Below, in pieces: positions 26,660-35,910 of a stretch of DNA of 64,000 nt (positions within the stretch are counted from its first letter, which is position 1; every line of letters starts with the position of its first letter). The notes below the pieces were generated by a model. That model worked only from the letters and a program-made list of their open reading frames with translations, was not told where the DNA came from and did no database searches. The translations under genes and the position numbers were made by a program. Location of the stretch: NCBI RefSeq assembly GCF_000768315.1, contig NZ_AQQX01000004.1, forward strand, positions 62,001 through 126,000. Reading direction: 5' to 3'. This DNA is from Pseudooceanicola atlanticus (GTDB lineage Bacteria; Pseudomonadota; Alphaproteobacteria; Rhodobacterales; Rhodobacteraceae).

Positions 26660-27706
26660 TTAAGGGATCAACAGCGATGCGTCGCCGTAGGAGAAAAATC
26701 GGTATTGCGTGCCGACCGCATGTTCGTAGATCCGCCGCACCCTGTCCTGCCCCATCAGCGCCGAGACCAGCATCAGCAGCGTCGATTTCGGCAGGTGGAA
26801 ATTGGTCATCAGCGCATCGGTGACGTGGAATTCGAAGCCGGGATAGATGAAGATGTCGGTCTCTCCGCGCCAGGGCTCGATCCGGCCCGACCGGGCCGCG
26901 CTCTCGATCAGGCGCAGGGCGGTGGTGCCGACGGGGATCACCCGGTGGCCGGCCTCCCTGGTGGCCGCGATCTCGGCCGCGGCCTCGGCGGTGACCTCGC
27001 CCCATTCGGCATGCATCTTGTGGGTGGTGACGTCCTCGACCTTCACCGGCAGGAAGGTGCCCGCGCCCACATGCAGCGTGACATGGGTCATCTCCACGCC
27101 CCTCGCGGCCAGCGCCTCAAGCAGCGGGGCGTCGAAATGCAGCGACGCTGTCGGCGCGGCCACGGCGCCGGAATTGCGCGCCCAGACCGTCTGGTAATCG
27201 TCCTTGTCCTGCTCGTCGGGGGCACGCAGCGCGGCGATATAGGGCGGCAGCGGCATCGCCCCGGCCTCGGCCAGGGCGCGGTCGAAATCGTCGCCGGTCA
27301 GGTTGAACTTCAGCTCGCCCTGCCCGTCCTTCTTGGCCACAAGCTCCGCGCTCAGCTCGGGCGAGAACCGGATCACCTCGCCCTCCCGCACCTTCTTGAG
27401 CGGTTTGAGCATCGCCATCCAGTGACCCTCGGGGGTGGGTTCCAGCAGGGTCGCCTCGATCCTGGCCTCGACCGGCCCCTGCGCCGAAGACCGCCCCCGC
27501 ACGCCCCCCAGCCGCGCCGGGATCACGCGGGTATCGTTCAGCACCAGCCGGTCACCGGGGCGCAGCCAGGTGACAAGGTCGGTCACGACCTGGTCATGGA
27601 TCGCGTCCCCTTCGGCCACCAGCAGCCGCGCCGAGGATCGCGGCCGCGCAGGCCGCGTCGCGATCAGCCCCTCGGGCAGGTCGAAATCGAAATCGCTCAG
27701 TTGCAT
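26660..27706 (-). CDS. queA: S-adenosylmethionine:tRNA ribosyltransferase-isomerase
   Basis: Enzyme of queuosine synthesis (348 aa) that adds and rearranges the ribosyl group of SAM onto preQ1-tRNA, giving epoxyqueuosine. It has the family start [20 protein letters not shown], the [12 protein letters not shown] motif, [16 protein letters not shown] and the C-terminal [16 protein letters not shown]. Full length compared with the family. Its pathway partner tgt lies 26 kb away at 53102-54232, not adjacent as in many bacteria. Confidence 0.95.
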   Translation of the reverse strand: MQLSDFDFDLPEGLIATRPARPRSSARLLVAEGDAIHDQVVTDLVTWLRPGDRLVLNDTRVIPARLGGVRGRSSAQGPVEARIEATLLEPTPEGHWMAMLKPLKKVREGEVIRFSPELSAELVAKKDGQGELKFNLTGDDFDRALAEAGAMPLPPYIAALRAPDEQDKDDYQTVWARNSGAVAAPTASLHFDAPLLEALAARGVEMTHVTLHVGAGTFLPVKVEDVTTHKMHAEWGEVTAEAAAEIAATREAGHRVIPVGTTALRLIESAARSGRIEPWRGETDIFIYPGFEFHVTDALMTNFHLPKSTLLMLVSALMGQDRVRRIYEHAVGTQYRFFSYGDASLLIP

Positions 27707-27953
27707 CGCATCTTTCCCGTCACGGCTCTCGCGCCCCCATGTCGGGCAAAAGCGGGCGGGGTCAAGACCCGGAGGGGGAATAGGCGGAGCAGATCGTCAC
27801 CCCGCCTCTCGCAAGAAAGCGGCGATCCCTCCGGTCGCGCCCGAGCCATGCCAAAGGTCGCTCACCCGAAAACCATCCCACACAACCTTGAACAGGACAG
27901 CGCAGCCAGACGGATAACCAACACATTGCTAAACCCGGAGAGCCCCATCGCCC

Positions 27954-30900
27954 TCAATTCACCTCCGGCGCCGGCCTACGAAAAATCTCGCGGAAAATCC
28001 CCGGCGTGAACAGCGACAGCGGGTTCACCGACACGCGCGGATCCGACACCGGCCCCCGCAAGCCGTAATTGAACCCGATCAGCCCCTCGCCCCGGCGCGA
28101 CACGACCTGTCCGATCCCGTTGATCAGGTAGAGCGGCGAAAACACCCCCTGCATGTCCATCTGCTGGGTGCCAAGGTCATAGACCCCATCCATCGTCACC
28201 CCCATCGACGCCCCCACGGCGGAGGAACTGCGCAGGATCACCTGCGATGGCGACAGCCGGAAATCCGCCTGCACGTCGCTGAACAGGATGCCCTTGCCCG
28301 ACATCTGCTCCAACAGGCCCACGATCGACAGGGTCGACAGAAGCGACGCCATGGCGGGCGCATCCTGCAACCAGATATCCTTGACGCTCAGTCGCCCGTC
28401 ATAGCTGCCCTGCCCCCCGGCGGGCAGCAGGGTCAGCTCCAGCGCCCCCTCCGCGCCCTTCTTCAGCAGGCCAGCCGCCGACAGGGCCGCCCCGGCATTC
28501 GCGGCCGTCAGGCGCACCGCGGTGCGGCCATCGCGCGGCACCAGTGTGCCCTCGATCGGCGCGCGGCCATTGATCGACCCGGTGAACCGGCCCGACAGCC
28601 CGCCCTGGTTGGTGAACTCGCCCCGCATCCCGCGCAGGGCAATCGTGTCCGAGATCTGCAACCGGTCCAGCGTCAGGGTGATCGGCCCGCCCTGCCCGCT
28701 GCCGCCGCCCATGCTGACATTGCGCAGATCGACCGACCCGCCAGAGACCGACACGGCCGGCGCCGCGCCCTTGCCGCGCCCGGTCAGAACCACCGGCGCG
28801 TTCAGCCAATTGCCGATCCGAACGCTGGAGAACCGCGCCCGATCCAGCCCGCCGCCAGCCCGCAGCGACACGTTGCCCTGTGCCGACAGGCCCGGCGCGT
28901 CGATGCGCACCAGGTCGATCCGGGTGGGCGTCGCCAGCTCTCCGGCGATCTCCAGCTGGCCGGTCGCACCGCGCGACATCGACCAGTCCAGATCGTCCAG
29001 CCGCAGCCCCAGCCCCTTCAGGTCCGAGGTCAGGCGGAACTCCGGCAGGGTCCCCCGCGCCATGTCCACCTCGATCTCGGCCCGCGCCGCGCCGCTCAGC
29101 GTGCCGGGCGGCAGGCCCAGGTTGAAATCGCGTGCGAAATCCTCCGACAGGGTCAGCCAGCCCGCCACTTTCGACCGCCCGCCAGCCTCGGGACCCAACT
29201 GCCCCTCCCACGCACCGCCAAAGGGGATGGCGCCCATCCGCCCCTCACCTGCAACCCGCAGGACGGTCGTGTCGCCGGTGACCTCCAGCCGATCGGCGGT
29301 CAAGGTCTTGCCCGGCACGATCCGGTCGCTTTCCACGTCGCGCAGCACCCCGGAATAGGCCACCCGGATCTCGTCGGGCTGCAACTTCTTCACAAGGTTG
29401 AAGTTCAGCAGCGCATCCAGGCTCGCCTGCCCCGAGGCCATGTCCGGCGTCCGGTTTGCCTTGCTCAGGTATTCGAACGGCTCCTGGTCCAGCATCACCA
29501 GCACGTCGCGCAACCCGCCATCCAGCTTCAGCCGCACCTCCGCCGGGCCGCGCTTGACCGTCACGTCCTCGTAGATGAACGACGTCCCCGCCACCGCCAG
29601 CGGCCCGCCGCCCGGCGCATAGACCTCGCCGCCGTCGGCGGTCACCACGAAGCGGTTGTCGCGCAGCTCGGCCCGGCCCGACCCGCCCTCGATCGGCGGC
29701 AGGGTCTTCATGAAGGTCGTGATCAGCTCCTCGAAGGTGAACCCGACATAGAGGTCCGGCTGTTTCATCGGCTCGGACCGCAGGCCAAGCTGGATGTCCC
29801 GGATCACCCCGTCCAGCACGTTGCGCGCCACCCATTCCCGCGTCTTGTCCAGCGCCGAGGTCGGCCAGAGCTCCAGCAAGTCATCCGCGCTCAGCTCCGC
29901 CATCCGCCCGGTCAGGCTCAGGTCCCAACCCTCCTCCCGCGCATCGGCCCAGCCCGACAGGCGCAGCGTCTCGCCCCGGTCGCGCAGGTCGAGCCGCCCA
30001 AGTTCCAGCCGAAAGGGCGACAGCCGCAGCCGCATGTCCGCCTCCGCCCCCTCGAGGTAGAGCGGCACGGGATAGATCCCCGCCGGGTTCGTCGTCAGTT
30101 CGGTGATGCGCAGCTGGCCGATCATCGCCTCGGGCACGCCGTCGGCGATGTTCTCCAGCACGATGCGGCCCTCGGCCACGGCGGTGACCCAGGCGCTCTG
30201 CACCGACAATTCGTTGAAGCTGACGGCCTGCATCCCCGGATCGTACTGGAAGTAGCTTCGCGCGGACCGGAACGGCACCGGCTCCTCCGTGCCCTCCGGC
30301 GCCAGCGCCCCCGCGCCGATCTGCAAGGTGCCGTTCAGCGGCCCGATCTCTCCGTCAAGGCTGGTGGTCAGCCGGAACGCACCCGAAATCGGCGCATCCA
30401 GGATCCCCAGCCAGGCCAGGCCCGCGCTCTGGGTGGCGATGTCGCGGGCGGGCATGTCCTCGACCTGCACCGCCACGGTCACGGCGCGCGACCCGATCCG
30501 GCCCGTCACCGTGCTTTCGATCGTGGTCACGTAGGACCGCCCGCCCAACAGCGCCAGGTCGGCCCGCAACCGCAGGTCGTCGCCCTGCCGGACCAGTTCC
30601 AGCCGTCCGCCGTCCACGGTCCAGGCCCGGCCCGACCGCCGGTCATCGTAACGCAGGGTCAGACCCGACCCCTCGATCCGCACGAGCGAGGCAAAGACCG
30701 GCTGGCTCAGCATCGCGCCAAGCGCGTCCAGCGACTCGCCGACCTCGCGCGCCTCGCCCGTCCCCGCCTCGGCCCCGTCCGGAGCCGGCGGCCCGGCGAC
30801 CCGCGCGCCGAAGGCCACGCCATAAAGCCCGTCCTCGTCGCGCTGGAACTGCACCCGCGCGCCGCTGACCCGCACCACGCTGGGCCGGATCTCGCCCTGC

Positions 30901-31316
30901 ATCAGCGCCTCGGCGTCAAAGCTCGTCCGCACGTCGGACAGGGTGATCGGCTGGCCCCCGCTGCGCGGCAGCAGCGCCACGTCGCGCAGATGCAGGCTCG
31001 GCTGCCAGCCCTCGCCCAGGGCGACGCTCAGATCCCCGAAGCGCACGGCCATTCCCGGAAGGTCACGGGTTGCCCGGTCCTCCACCCGGTCGCGCAGCCA
31101 GTCCGGCGCGGCGATCTCGTTCTCCTGCAGATGCCACAGCGCGGCGCCTGCCAGCAGGACCGGCACCAGCACGACCACGGCAACCACGCCCAACAGCCAG
31201 CGCCACGCCCGCCGGCGGCGCGGCGGCGGTGCCTCCGTCGCCGGCGTTTCCGTGCTGTCCGTGTCGTCGCTCAAATGGCGTATCCCCGATCCATCGACCC
31301 GTATCGGTCCTGTCAT
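27954..31316 (-). CDS. AsmA-like / DUF3971 (YhdP-type) envelope protein
   Basis: Large protein (1120 aa) with one N-terminal membrane segment (about residues 37-60, after an Arg-rich stretch) and a long periplasmic body of repeated beta-rich segments, with an AsmA-like C-terminal domain (ALELTLLPAGGQGSYDGRLSV to the end). YhdP/TamB/AsmA-type proteins are bridge-like lipid-transport factors between inner and outer membrane; this role is by family only. The ATG at 31316 is chosen because it precedes the cytoplasmic leader; a start 31 codons upstream would collide with the divergent bcp gene. Confidence 0.82.
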   Translation of the reverse strand: MTGPIRVDGSGIRHLSDDTDSTETPATEAPPPRRRRAWRWLLGVVAVVVLVPVLLAGAALWHLQENEIAAPDWLRDRVEDRATRDLPGMAVRFGDLSVALGEGWQPSLHLRDVALLPRSGGQPITLSDVRTSFDAEALMQGEIRPSVVRVSGARVQFQRDEDGLYGVAFGARVAGPPAPDGAEAGTGEAREVGESLDALGAMLSQPVFASLVRIEGSGLTLRYDDRRSGRAWTVDGGRLELVRQGDDLRLRADLALLGGRSYVTTIESTVTGRIGSRAVTVAVQVEDMPARDIATQSAGLAWLGILDAPISGAFRLTTSLDGEIGPLNGTLQIGAGALAPEGTEEPVPFRSARSYFQYDPGMQAVSFNELSVQSAWVTAVAEGRIVLENIADGVPEAMIGQLRITELTTNPAGIYPVPLYLEGAEADMRLRLSPFRLELGRLDLRDRGETLRLSGWADAREEGWDLSLTGRMAELSADDLLELWPTSALDKTREWVARNVLDGVIRDIQLGLRSEPMKQPDLYVGFTFEELITTFMKTLPPIEGGSGRAELRDNRFVVTADGGEVYAPGGGPLAVAGTSFIYEDVTVKRGPAEVRLKLDGGLRDVLVMLDQEPFEYLSKANRTPDMASGQASLDALLNFNLVKKLQPDEIRVAYSGVLRDVESDRIVPGKTLTADRLEVTGDTTVLRVAGEGRMGAIPFGGAWEGQLGPEAGGRSKVAGWLTLSEDFARDFNLGLPPGTLSGAARAEIEVDMARGTLPEFRLTSDLKGLGLRLDDLDWSMSRGATGQLEIAGELATPTRIDLVRIDAPGLSAQGNVSLRAGGGLDRARFSSVRIGNWLNAPVVLTGRGKGAAPAVSVSGGSVDLRNVSMGGGSGQGGPITLTLDRLQISDTIALRGMRGEFTNQGGLSGRFTGSINGRAPIEGTLVPRDGRTAVRLTAANAGAALSAAGLLKKGAEGALELTLLPAGGQGSYDGRLSVKDIWLQDAPAMASLLSTLSIVGLLEQMSGKGILFSDVQADFRLSPSQVILRSSSAVGASMGVTMDGVYDLGTQQMDMQGVFSPLYLINGIGQVVSRRGEGLIGFNYGLRGPVSDPRVSVNPLSLFTPGIFREIFRRPAPEVN

Positions 31317-31414
31317 GGCCCCGTTCGCATCCCCCGAACCGAGCCACCTCTTTTCCCTACGCGTCCGCGTCCTATTATGCACATCACATAACAGGTAGAG
31401 GAAGGCCATTCACC

Positions 31415-31888
31415 ATGTCTGATGCGATGCCCGCCACCGGCGATACCGCGCCCGATTTCACCCTGCCGCAGGATGGCGGCGATCCGGTCACGCTGTCCGA
31501 CCTGCGCCCCGCGCCTGTCGTGCTTTTCTTCTATCCAAAGGACGACACGCCCGGCTGCACCACCGAGAACAAGGATTTCACCGCCATGGGGGCCGACTTC
31601 GAGGCCGCAGGTGCAAAAATCCTGGGCGTTTCAAAGGATAGCGTGGAAAAGCACGCCAAGTTCCGGACCAAGCATGACCTCGCCACGACGCTCCTGTCGG
31701 ATGCCGAAGGGGATGTCTGCGAACGCTATGGCGTCTGGGGCGAAAAGAAGATGTACGGCAAGACCTTCATGGGCATCACCCGTGCGACCTTCCTGATCGA
31801 CGGCGAAGGCCGGATCGCGAAGGTCTGGCCCAAGGTCAAGGTCGCCGGTCATGCCGAAGAGGTTCTGGAGGCGGTGAAGGCGCTCTGA
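31415..31888 (+). CDS. bcp: Thioredoxin-dependent peroxiredoxin, Bcp family
   Basis: Cytoplasmic thiol peroxidase (157 aa) that reduces hydroperoxides. The peroxidatic Cys is in YPKDDTPGCTTENKDF near residue 48. The resolving Cys that many Bcp proteins carry five residues later is absent (Asn-Lys there), while the Cys in DVCERYGVWGEKKMYGK is kept, so disulfide chemistry may be of the 1-Cys or atypical kind. The ATG at 31415 follows AGAGGAAGG. It is divergent from the AsmA-like gene and followed by interlocked inverted repeats. Confidence 0.92.
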   Translation: MSDAMPATGDTAPDFTLPQDGGDPVTLSDLRPAPVVLFFYPKDDTPGCTTENKDFTAMGADFEAAGAKILGVSKDSVEKHAKFRTKHDLATTLLSDAEGDVCERYGVWGEKKMYGKTFMGITRATFLIDGEGRIAKVWPKVKVAGHAEEVLEAVKAL

Positions 31889-31895
31889 TCCACAG

Positions 31896-31964
31896 CTTTG
31901 CAAACAGGTGATGCCTGGATTTGCAAAGTAGTCAGACCAAGCGATCTTGCCGGAACCAGGCATC
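31896..31964 (+). terminator. Interlocked inverted repeats after bcp
   Basis: Two perfect 9-bp inverted repeats are interleaved: CTTTGCAAA (31896-31904) with TTTGCAAAG (31920-31928), and GATGCCTGG (31910-31918) with CCAGGCATC (31956-31964). The A1-B1-A2-B2 order means they form a pseudoknot or alternative hairpins. The position just past the bcp stop suggests a terminator or 3-prime stability element, but there is no T run. Confidence 0.45.
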
Positions 31965-32022
31965 GCTCGCCCGGCTCCGGCACCTCTCCTCCCTGGCGGT
32001 CTCCACCGTCCGACTGGTCGCT

Positions 32023-32382
32023 TTACGACGCGGCCAGCCGGGCCTCCCGCCATGTCTGCCCGCGCCACAGGATCATTCCCGACAGCGCTGTGACAGACAG
32101 TCCGGCATCGGCCAGCCGTAGCAGGTTCGAAGGAACGAACCCGCCAGAGAGAGCATAGCCAACGTCAGCCAGACAATATGCGCTGAACAGCAGCACAACG
32201 CAGCAATATTCCTGGCGCAGTCCCTTCCGGACCAGCAGCAGGAACAGAACGGACGCCAGGGCCAGCGCCGCGATCTCAATGTGTTGTGCCACTCCCATCA
32301 TCAATCCGGAGGTCAGGCCGAACAGGGCCACCATCGAATTCAGTACGATCATGTAACAGGTCGCCCTGATCGCAATATACAC
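32023..32382 (-). CDS. Small hypothetical membrane protein
   Basis: Unrecognised protein (119 aa) with about four hydrophobic segments (residues 8-30, 34-50, 57-75, 88-104) separated by short charged loops, ending WRGQTWREARLAAS. The start is GTG at 32382, supported by GAGG 7 nt upstream. The coding stretch is less GC-rich than its neighbours and stands alone, convergent with bcp and divergent from the DUF455 gene. No family could be named; it may be a small integral membrane protein acquired or retained only in a lineage. Confidence 0.6.
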   Translation of the reverse strand: MYIAIRATCYMIVLNSMVALFGLTSGLMMGVAQHIEIAALALASVLFLLLVRKGLRQEYCCVVLLFSAYCLADVGYALSGGFVPSNLLRLADAGLSVTALSGMILWRGQTWREARLAAS

Positions 32383-32939
32383 AACGAATCCTCACTCATT
32401 TCACCCACAGGTTGAATGCTGGTGCCCGATTGTGGCCAAAAAATGTCTCGGTAAACAGAATCTGACGCTAGTTAGGAGCAATCCCGGTTTTGCGCTGATC
32501 ATTGCCGAGAGTATCGCCCGATACCGGCGAAACTCGGCTGACGTAAGGTTAATAAACCCCTTGTTTGCTTTACCAAAACGTCACTCGACGCCTCACCGGC
32601 ACGACTGACACAGCCTGAAGCCAACTGTCGGCAATTTTGTCCGAGACGCGATACCGGGCCTTCGCCGCCTACGCCCGTCGGCACAACCAATACTAATCTT
32701 TCGCAGGCCTGATCTTCAGGACCTAAACACAGGACCACAGCCGCCCCCTGTTTGCCGGCCTTTCGCCCGACGTCTACACGGTCCCGGTAAGGTGCTTGCC
32801 CTGATCGCCGGGCCAAACCTTTACCTTCTGCCTACGCTCCGTCACGGTGCCGCAACCTGCAACGGCTGCGCCGATGCTGCACTGCAGTACCGACGTGATA
32901 CCGACGTGATACCGACACAGGACCGAAGGGCAGATCGCC
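32383..32939. other. 557-bp non-coding region
   Basis: No convincing gene is seen. The sequence is richer in A and T than the surrounding DNA. It contains a compound inverted repeat at 32504-32538 (GCCGAG...CTCGGC enclosing GTATCG-cc-CGATAC) and, at its right end, the 11-bp-phased ACCGACG array before the DUF455 gene. It is a reasonable place for a small RNA or long 5-prime leader, but no known RNA family was recognised. Confidence 0.5.
32888..32931 (+). promoter_or_regulatory. 11-bp-phased direct repeats, copy set 1
   Basis: TACCGACGTGA occurs twice in tandem (32888-32898, 32899-32909), followed by TACCGACACAG (32910-32920) and a weaker GACCGAAGGGC. The last full unit ends 19 bp before the DUF455 start. 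The same unit at the same 11-bp period is found at 55942-55987 before the sufT-like gene. Direct repeats at 10-11 bp are typical of sites for OmpR/PhoB-type response regulators. The position over the leader and ribosome-binding region would suit a repressor. Confidence 0.6.
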
Positions 32940-33767
32940 ATGACCCAAACCCTTGCCGAAATGGCTGTCGAGGTGCTGACCACCGCCGACGGTCGCGAAA
33001 AGACCGCCCTGGCGCATCGTCACGCCGCCGCATGGCGCGCCTCCCGCTCCGGCGAGGCACCCGAGATCCCCGTGGGTCAGGCCAGCCCGCCGTTGCGCCC
33101 CTCCCGCCCCGAAAAGCCCGAGCTTCTGGACCCGCGCGACGTGCCGCGCCGGCGGCCCGGATCGCTCAAGGGGCAGATCGCCATCCTGCATGCCGTCGCG
33201 CATATCGAGCTGAACGCGGTCGACCTGCACTGGGACATCGTCGCCCGTTTCACCGATGTCGGATTCCCGCCGGGCTTTTACGACGACTGGGTGCAATCCG
33301 CCGACGAAGAGGCCAAGCATTTCAACCTTGTCTGCGATTGCCTGGAACGGCTCGGCTCCCATTACGGCGCCCTGCCCGCCCATGCCGGAATGTGGCGCGC
33401 GGCCGAGGATACGGTGGACGACATCCTGGGCCGCCTCGCCGTCGTGCCCATGGTGCTCGAGGCGCGCGGCCTCGACGTGACCCCGGGCATGATCGAGATC
33501 TTCCGCAAGGCCGACCTGCCCGACGTCATCGCCGCGCTGGAAACCATCTACGCCGAAGAGGTCCACCACGTCGCCTATGGCTCCAAGTGGTTTCACTGGC
33601 TTTGCGGGCGCGACGGTCTGGACCCGAAACCGATTTTTCACAATCTCGTGCAACGCTATTTTCACGCTTCGCTTAAACCGCCCTTTAACGAGGAAAAACG
33701 TGCGGAGGCTGGATTGCCGCCCGATTTCTACTGGCCCCTCGCCGCCGAAACCCCTCCAAAAGGATAG
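32940..33767 (+). CDS. DUF455 ferritin-like protein
   Basis: Soluble protein (275 aa) with a ferritin-like four-helix core. Likely di-metal ligands are in AHIELNAVDLHWD, SADEEAKHF and YAEEVHHVAYG, which match DUF455. The N-terminal 70 residues are a Pro/Arg-rich extension (RPSRPEKPELLDPRDVPRRR) also seen in the family. ATG 32940 follows GAAGGG. The role is unknown; ferritin-like folds store metal or carry out oxygen chemistry. The phased ACCGACG repeats immediately upstream link its control to the sufT-like gene at 56069. Confidence 0.85.
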   Translation: MTQTLAEMAVEVLTTADGREKTALAHRHAAAWRASRSGEAPEIPVGQASPPLRPSRPEKPELLDPRDVPRRRPGSLKGQIAILHAVAHIELNAVDLHWDIVARFTDVGFPPGFYDDWVQSADEEAKHFNLVCDCLERLGSHYGALPAHAGMWRAAEDTVDDILGRLAVVPMVLEARGLDVTPGMIEIFRKADLPDVIAALETIYAEEVHHVAYGSKWFHWLCGRDGLDPKPIFHNLVQRYFHASLKPPFNEEKRAEAGLPPDFYWPLAAETPPKG

Positions 33768-33802
33768 AAACTGACCACCAAAACCGTGTCTAAGGCCCTC
33801 AA

Positions 33803-33824
33803 TATCGGCGATTCTTTGCCGATA
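33803..33824 (+). terminator. Hairpin after the DUF455 gene
   Basis: TATCGGC and GCCGATA form a 7-bp stem with an 8-nt loop, 35 bp past the stop, followed by CGGCAATTTT. It is a plausible factor-independent terminator between this gene and the M23 peptidase gene. Confidence 0.45.
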
Positions 33825-33964
33825 CGGCAATTTTCCACCGTTTCCGCGAATCACCCGGCCAAACGCCTTGCTCCAAGCGAATCATGTGTTTAACACTTCG
33901 CGGGACGCAGGTGTCGGGGGACATAGACGCTGCGTCGTGGGGACTGGGACAAAGGGCGCATCAC

Positions 33965-35302
33965 GTGCGAACACGACTTGCTATTCGGGCACACGCTCTA
34001 TTGGAGCGTCACTTTCCTGAACGCCGGCTATTCCTGAGATCGGACAACGACACTCGCTTCATCCGTCTCAAGCCGCTGACCCAGCTGATCGGTTTTTCCG
34101 GCACCGCTGCGATCATTGCCTGGTCGATCATCGCCACCTCGATTCTCCTAATGGATTCAATTGGTTCCGGGAATTTCCGGGAGCAGGCCAAGCGCGATCA
34201 GCGGATCTACCAGGAACGCCTGAATGCCATGGCCACCGAGCGTGACAGCCGCGCCGAAGAGGCGCTGGCGGCCCAGGAACGGTTCAACTCCGCGCTCGAA
34301 CAGATCTCCGTCATGCAGTCCCAGCTGCTCTCCGCAGAGACCCGCCTGCGCGAAGCGGAAACCGGTCTCGGCGTCGTTCAGGCCACCCTGCGCCGCACCA
34401 TGAAGGAACGCGACACCGCCCGTCAGGAAGCCGCGACGCTCAACGCCCAGCTTGGCAACACAGAGACCGCCCTTCCCGGCTCCGCCCTCGCCGCCGCGAA
34501 TGAGCAAGCCCTTGATTTCATGACCAACGCCCTGGCCAACACGGCGCAGGAGCGTGACCAGGTCACCGCCGATGCCCAGGACGCGCTGACCCAGGCGGAC
34601 GAGCTGGCCCACCAGATCACCATGCTGCAGGACCAGAACGACCAGATCTTCCGCCAGCTGGAAGAGGCGATGACCGTCTCGATCACGCCGCTGGACAAGA
34701 TGTTCCGCAAGGCCGGCATGAACACCGACAACATGATCCAGCAGGTGCGCCGCGGCTATAGCGGCCAGGGTGGCCCGCTCACCCCGATCTCGCTGTCGAC
34801 CATGGGCGAGGAACCCTCGCTCGACGCCAGCCGCGCCAACCGGATCCTGAACCAGATGGACCGGCTGAACCTCTACCGCATCGCCGCGGAAAAGGCCCCC
34901 TTCGCCACGCCCGTCAAGGCCAGCTACCGTTTCACCTCCGGCTTCGGCTATCGCCGCGACCCCAAGAATGGCGGTCGCCGCATGCACTCAGGCGTCGATT
35001 TCGCCGGTCCCGTCGGAACCCCGCTCTATGCCACCGCCGACGGTGTCGTCGTCCATGCGGGCTGGCAGTCCGGTTATGGCCGCCTGGTCAAGATCAAGCA
35101 CCAGTTCGGCATCGAAACCCGTTACGCCCATATGTCGCGCATTCGCGTGAAAGTGGGTGAAAGAGTCTCGCGCGGGGATCGGATCGGTGATATGGGAGCA
35201 TCCGGACGGGTCACTGGCCCCCATCTGCACTACGAAGTCCGCGTTGGCGGGCGCGCCGTGAACCCGATGATCTATATCAAGGCTGCTAACGATGTTTTCT
35301 AA
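33965..35302 (+). CDS. M23 family peptidoglycan endopeptidase, DUF5930-type N-terminus
   Basis: Membrane-anchored LytM-type metallopeptidase (445 aa). One membrane segment (about residues 42-62) is followed by a long coiled coil (about 70-215) and a C-terminal M23 domain with the zinc motifs HSGVDFAG (HxxxD) and GPHLHYEV (HxH). The GTG at 33965 (RTRLAIRAHALLERHFPERR) is chosen because AAAGGG precedes it and family members start there. The stop overlaps the bactofilin start by 11 bp. It likely cuts peptide crosslinks at sites placed by the bactofilin scaffold. Confidence 0.9.
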   Translation: MRTRLAIRAHALLERHFPERRLFLRSDNDTRFIRLKPLTQLIGFSGTAAIIAWSIIATSILLMDSIGSGNFREQAKRDQRIYQERLNAMATERDSRAEEALAAQERFNSALEQISVMQSQLLSAETRLREAETGLGVVQATLRRTMKERDTARQEAATLNAQLGNTETALPGSALAAANEQALDFMTNALANTAQERDQVTADAQDALTQADELAHQITMLQDQNDQIFRQLEEAMTVSITPLDKMFRKAGMNTDNMIQQVRRGYSGQGGPLTPISLSTMGEEPSLDASRANRILNQMDRLNLYRIAAEKAPFATPVKASYRFTSGFGYRRDPKNGGRRMHSGVDFAGPVGTPLYATADGVVVHAGWQSGYGRLVKIKHQFGIETRYAHMSRIRVKVGERVSRGDRIGDMGASGRVTGPHLHYEVRVGGRAVNPMIYIKAANDVF

Positions 35303-35843
35303 AAGCAAAATCAACGAACCCGGCCCGAAGGCAGGCGAAACTTCCAGCCCGGCGAGCCCCGCTGCCTCCGAAGCCACGACCCCGAAATCGACGCCGGAAT
35401 ACAAGCCCACGGCCCCCAAGGCAAAGCCGCCGGCCTCCGTGCTGTCGTCTGACCTGCATGTCACCGGCAACCTCAAGACGACCGGCGACGTGAATGTCGA
35501 AGGCACCGTCGAAGGCGACATCCGCGCCCACCTGCTGACCATCGGTGAAACCGCCACCATCCGGGGCGAAGTGATTGCCGATGACGTCGTCATCAACGGC
35601 CGTATCGTCGGCCGCGTCCGTGGCTTGAAGGTACGCCTGACTTCGACCGCCCGCGTCGAAGGCGACATCATCCACAAGACGATCGCCATCGAATCCGGTG
35701 CGCATTTCGAAGGCTCCGTGCAGCGCCAGGACGATCCGCTCTCCTCCGGTGCCAAGCAGGCACAGAAGCCCGCGGCAGCCGCTGCGCCGGCCGCGCCCGC
35801 TCAGGGTCAGGCCCCGGCCAAGCCGGCTGGCCCGTCTTCCTGA
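35292..35843 (+). CDS. Bactofilin family cytoskeletal protein
   Basis: Bactofilin (183 aa), a nucleotide-independent filament protein. The central beta-helix (about 50-150) shows the DLHVTGNLKTTGDVNVEGTV repeat pattern, flanked by disordered Pro/Ala/Lys-rich tails, as is usual. It overlaps the M23 peptidase by 11 bp, the same partnership as CcmA-Csd1 in Helicobacter and other bactofilin-LytM pairs, which suggests local cell-wall remodelling. A strong terminator follows. Confidence 0.93.
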   Translation: MFSKSKINEPGPKAGETSSPASPAASEATTPKSTPEYKPTAPKAKPPASVLSSDLHVTGNLKTTGDVNVEGTVEGDIRAHLLTIGETATIRGEVIADDVVINGRIVGRVRGLKVRLTSTARVEGDIIHKTIAIESGAHFEGSVQRQDDPLSSGAKQAQKPAAAAAPAAPAQGQAPAKPAGPSS

Positions 35844-35869
35844 TCGGACCCATAACGACCTACCAAAAA

Positions 35870-35893
35870 CCCGGCCCAGCGGCCGGGTTTTTT
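35870..35893 (+). terminator. Rho-independent terminator after bactofilin
   Basis: A 7-bp perfect GC stem (CCCGGCC/GGCCGGG, loop CAGC) is followed by six T. It is also flanked by five A on its left, so it can serve the convergent CAP-domain gene on the minus strand. It is the clearest terminator in the window. Confidence 0.9.
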
Positions 35894-35910
35894 CGTTCCC
35901 GCCCGGCGGC

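Noticed and set aside
32499-32816. A 105-codon minus-strand frame in the non-coding stretch
   Set aside because: No ribosome-binding site or recognised domain, and composition unlike real genes nearby.
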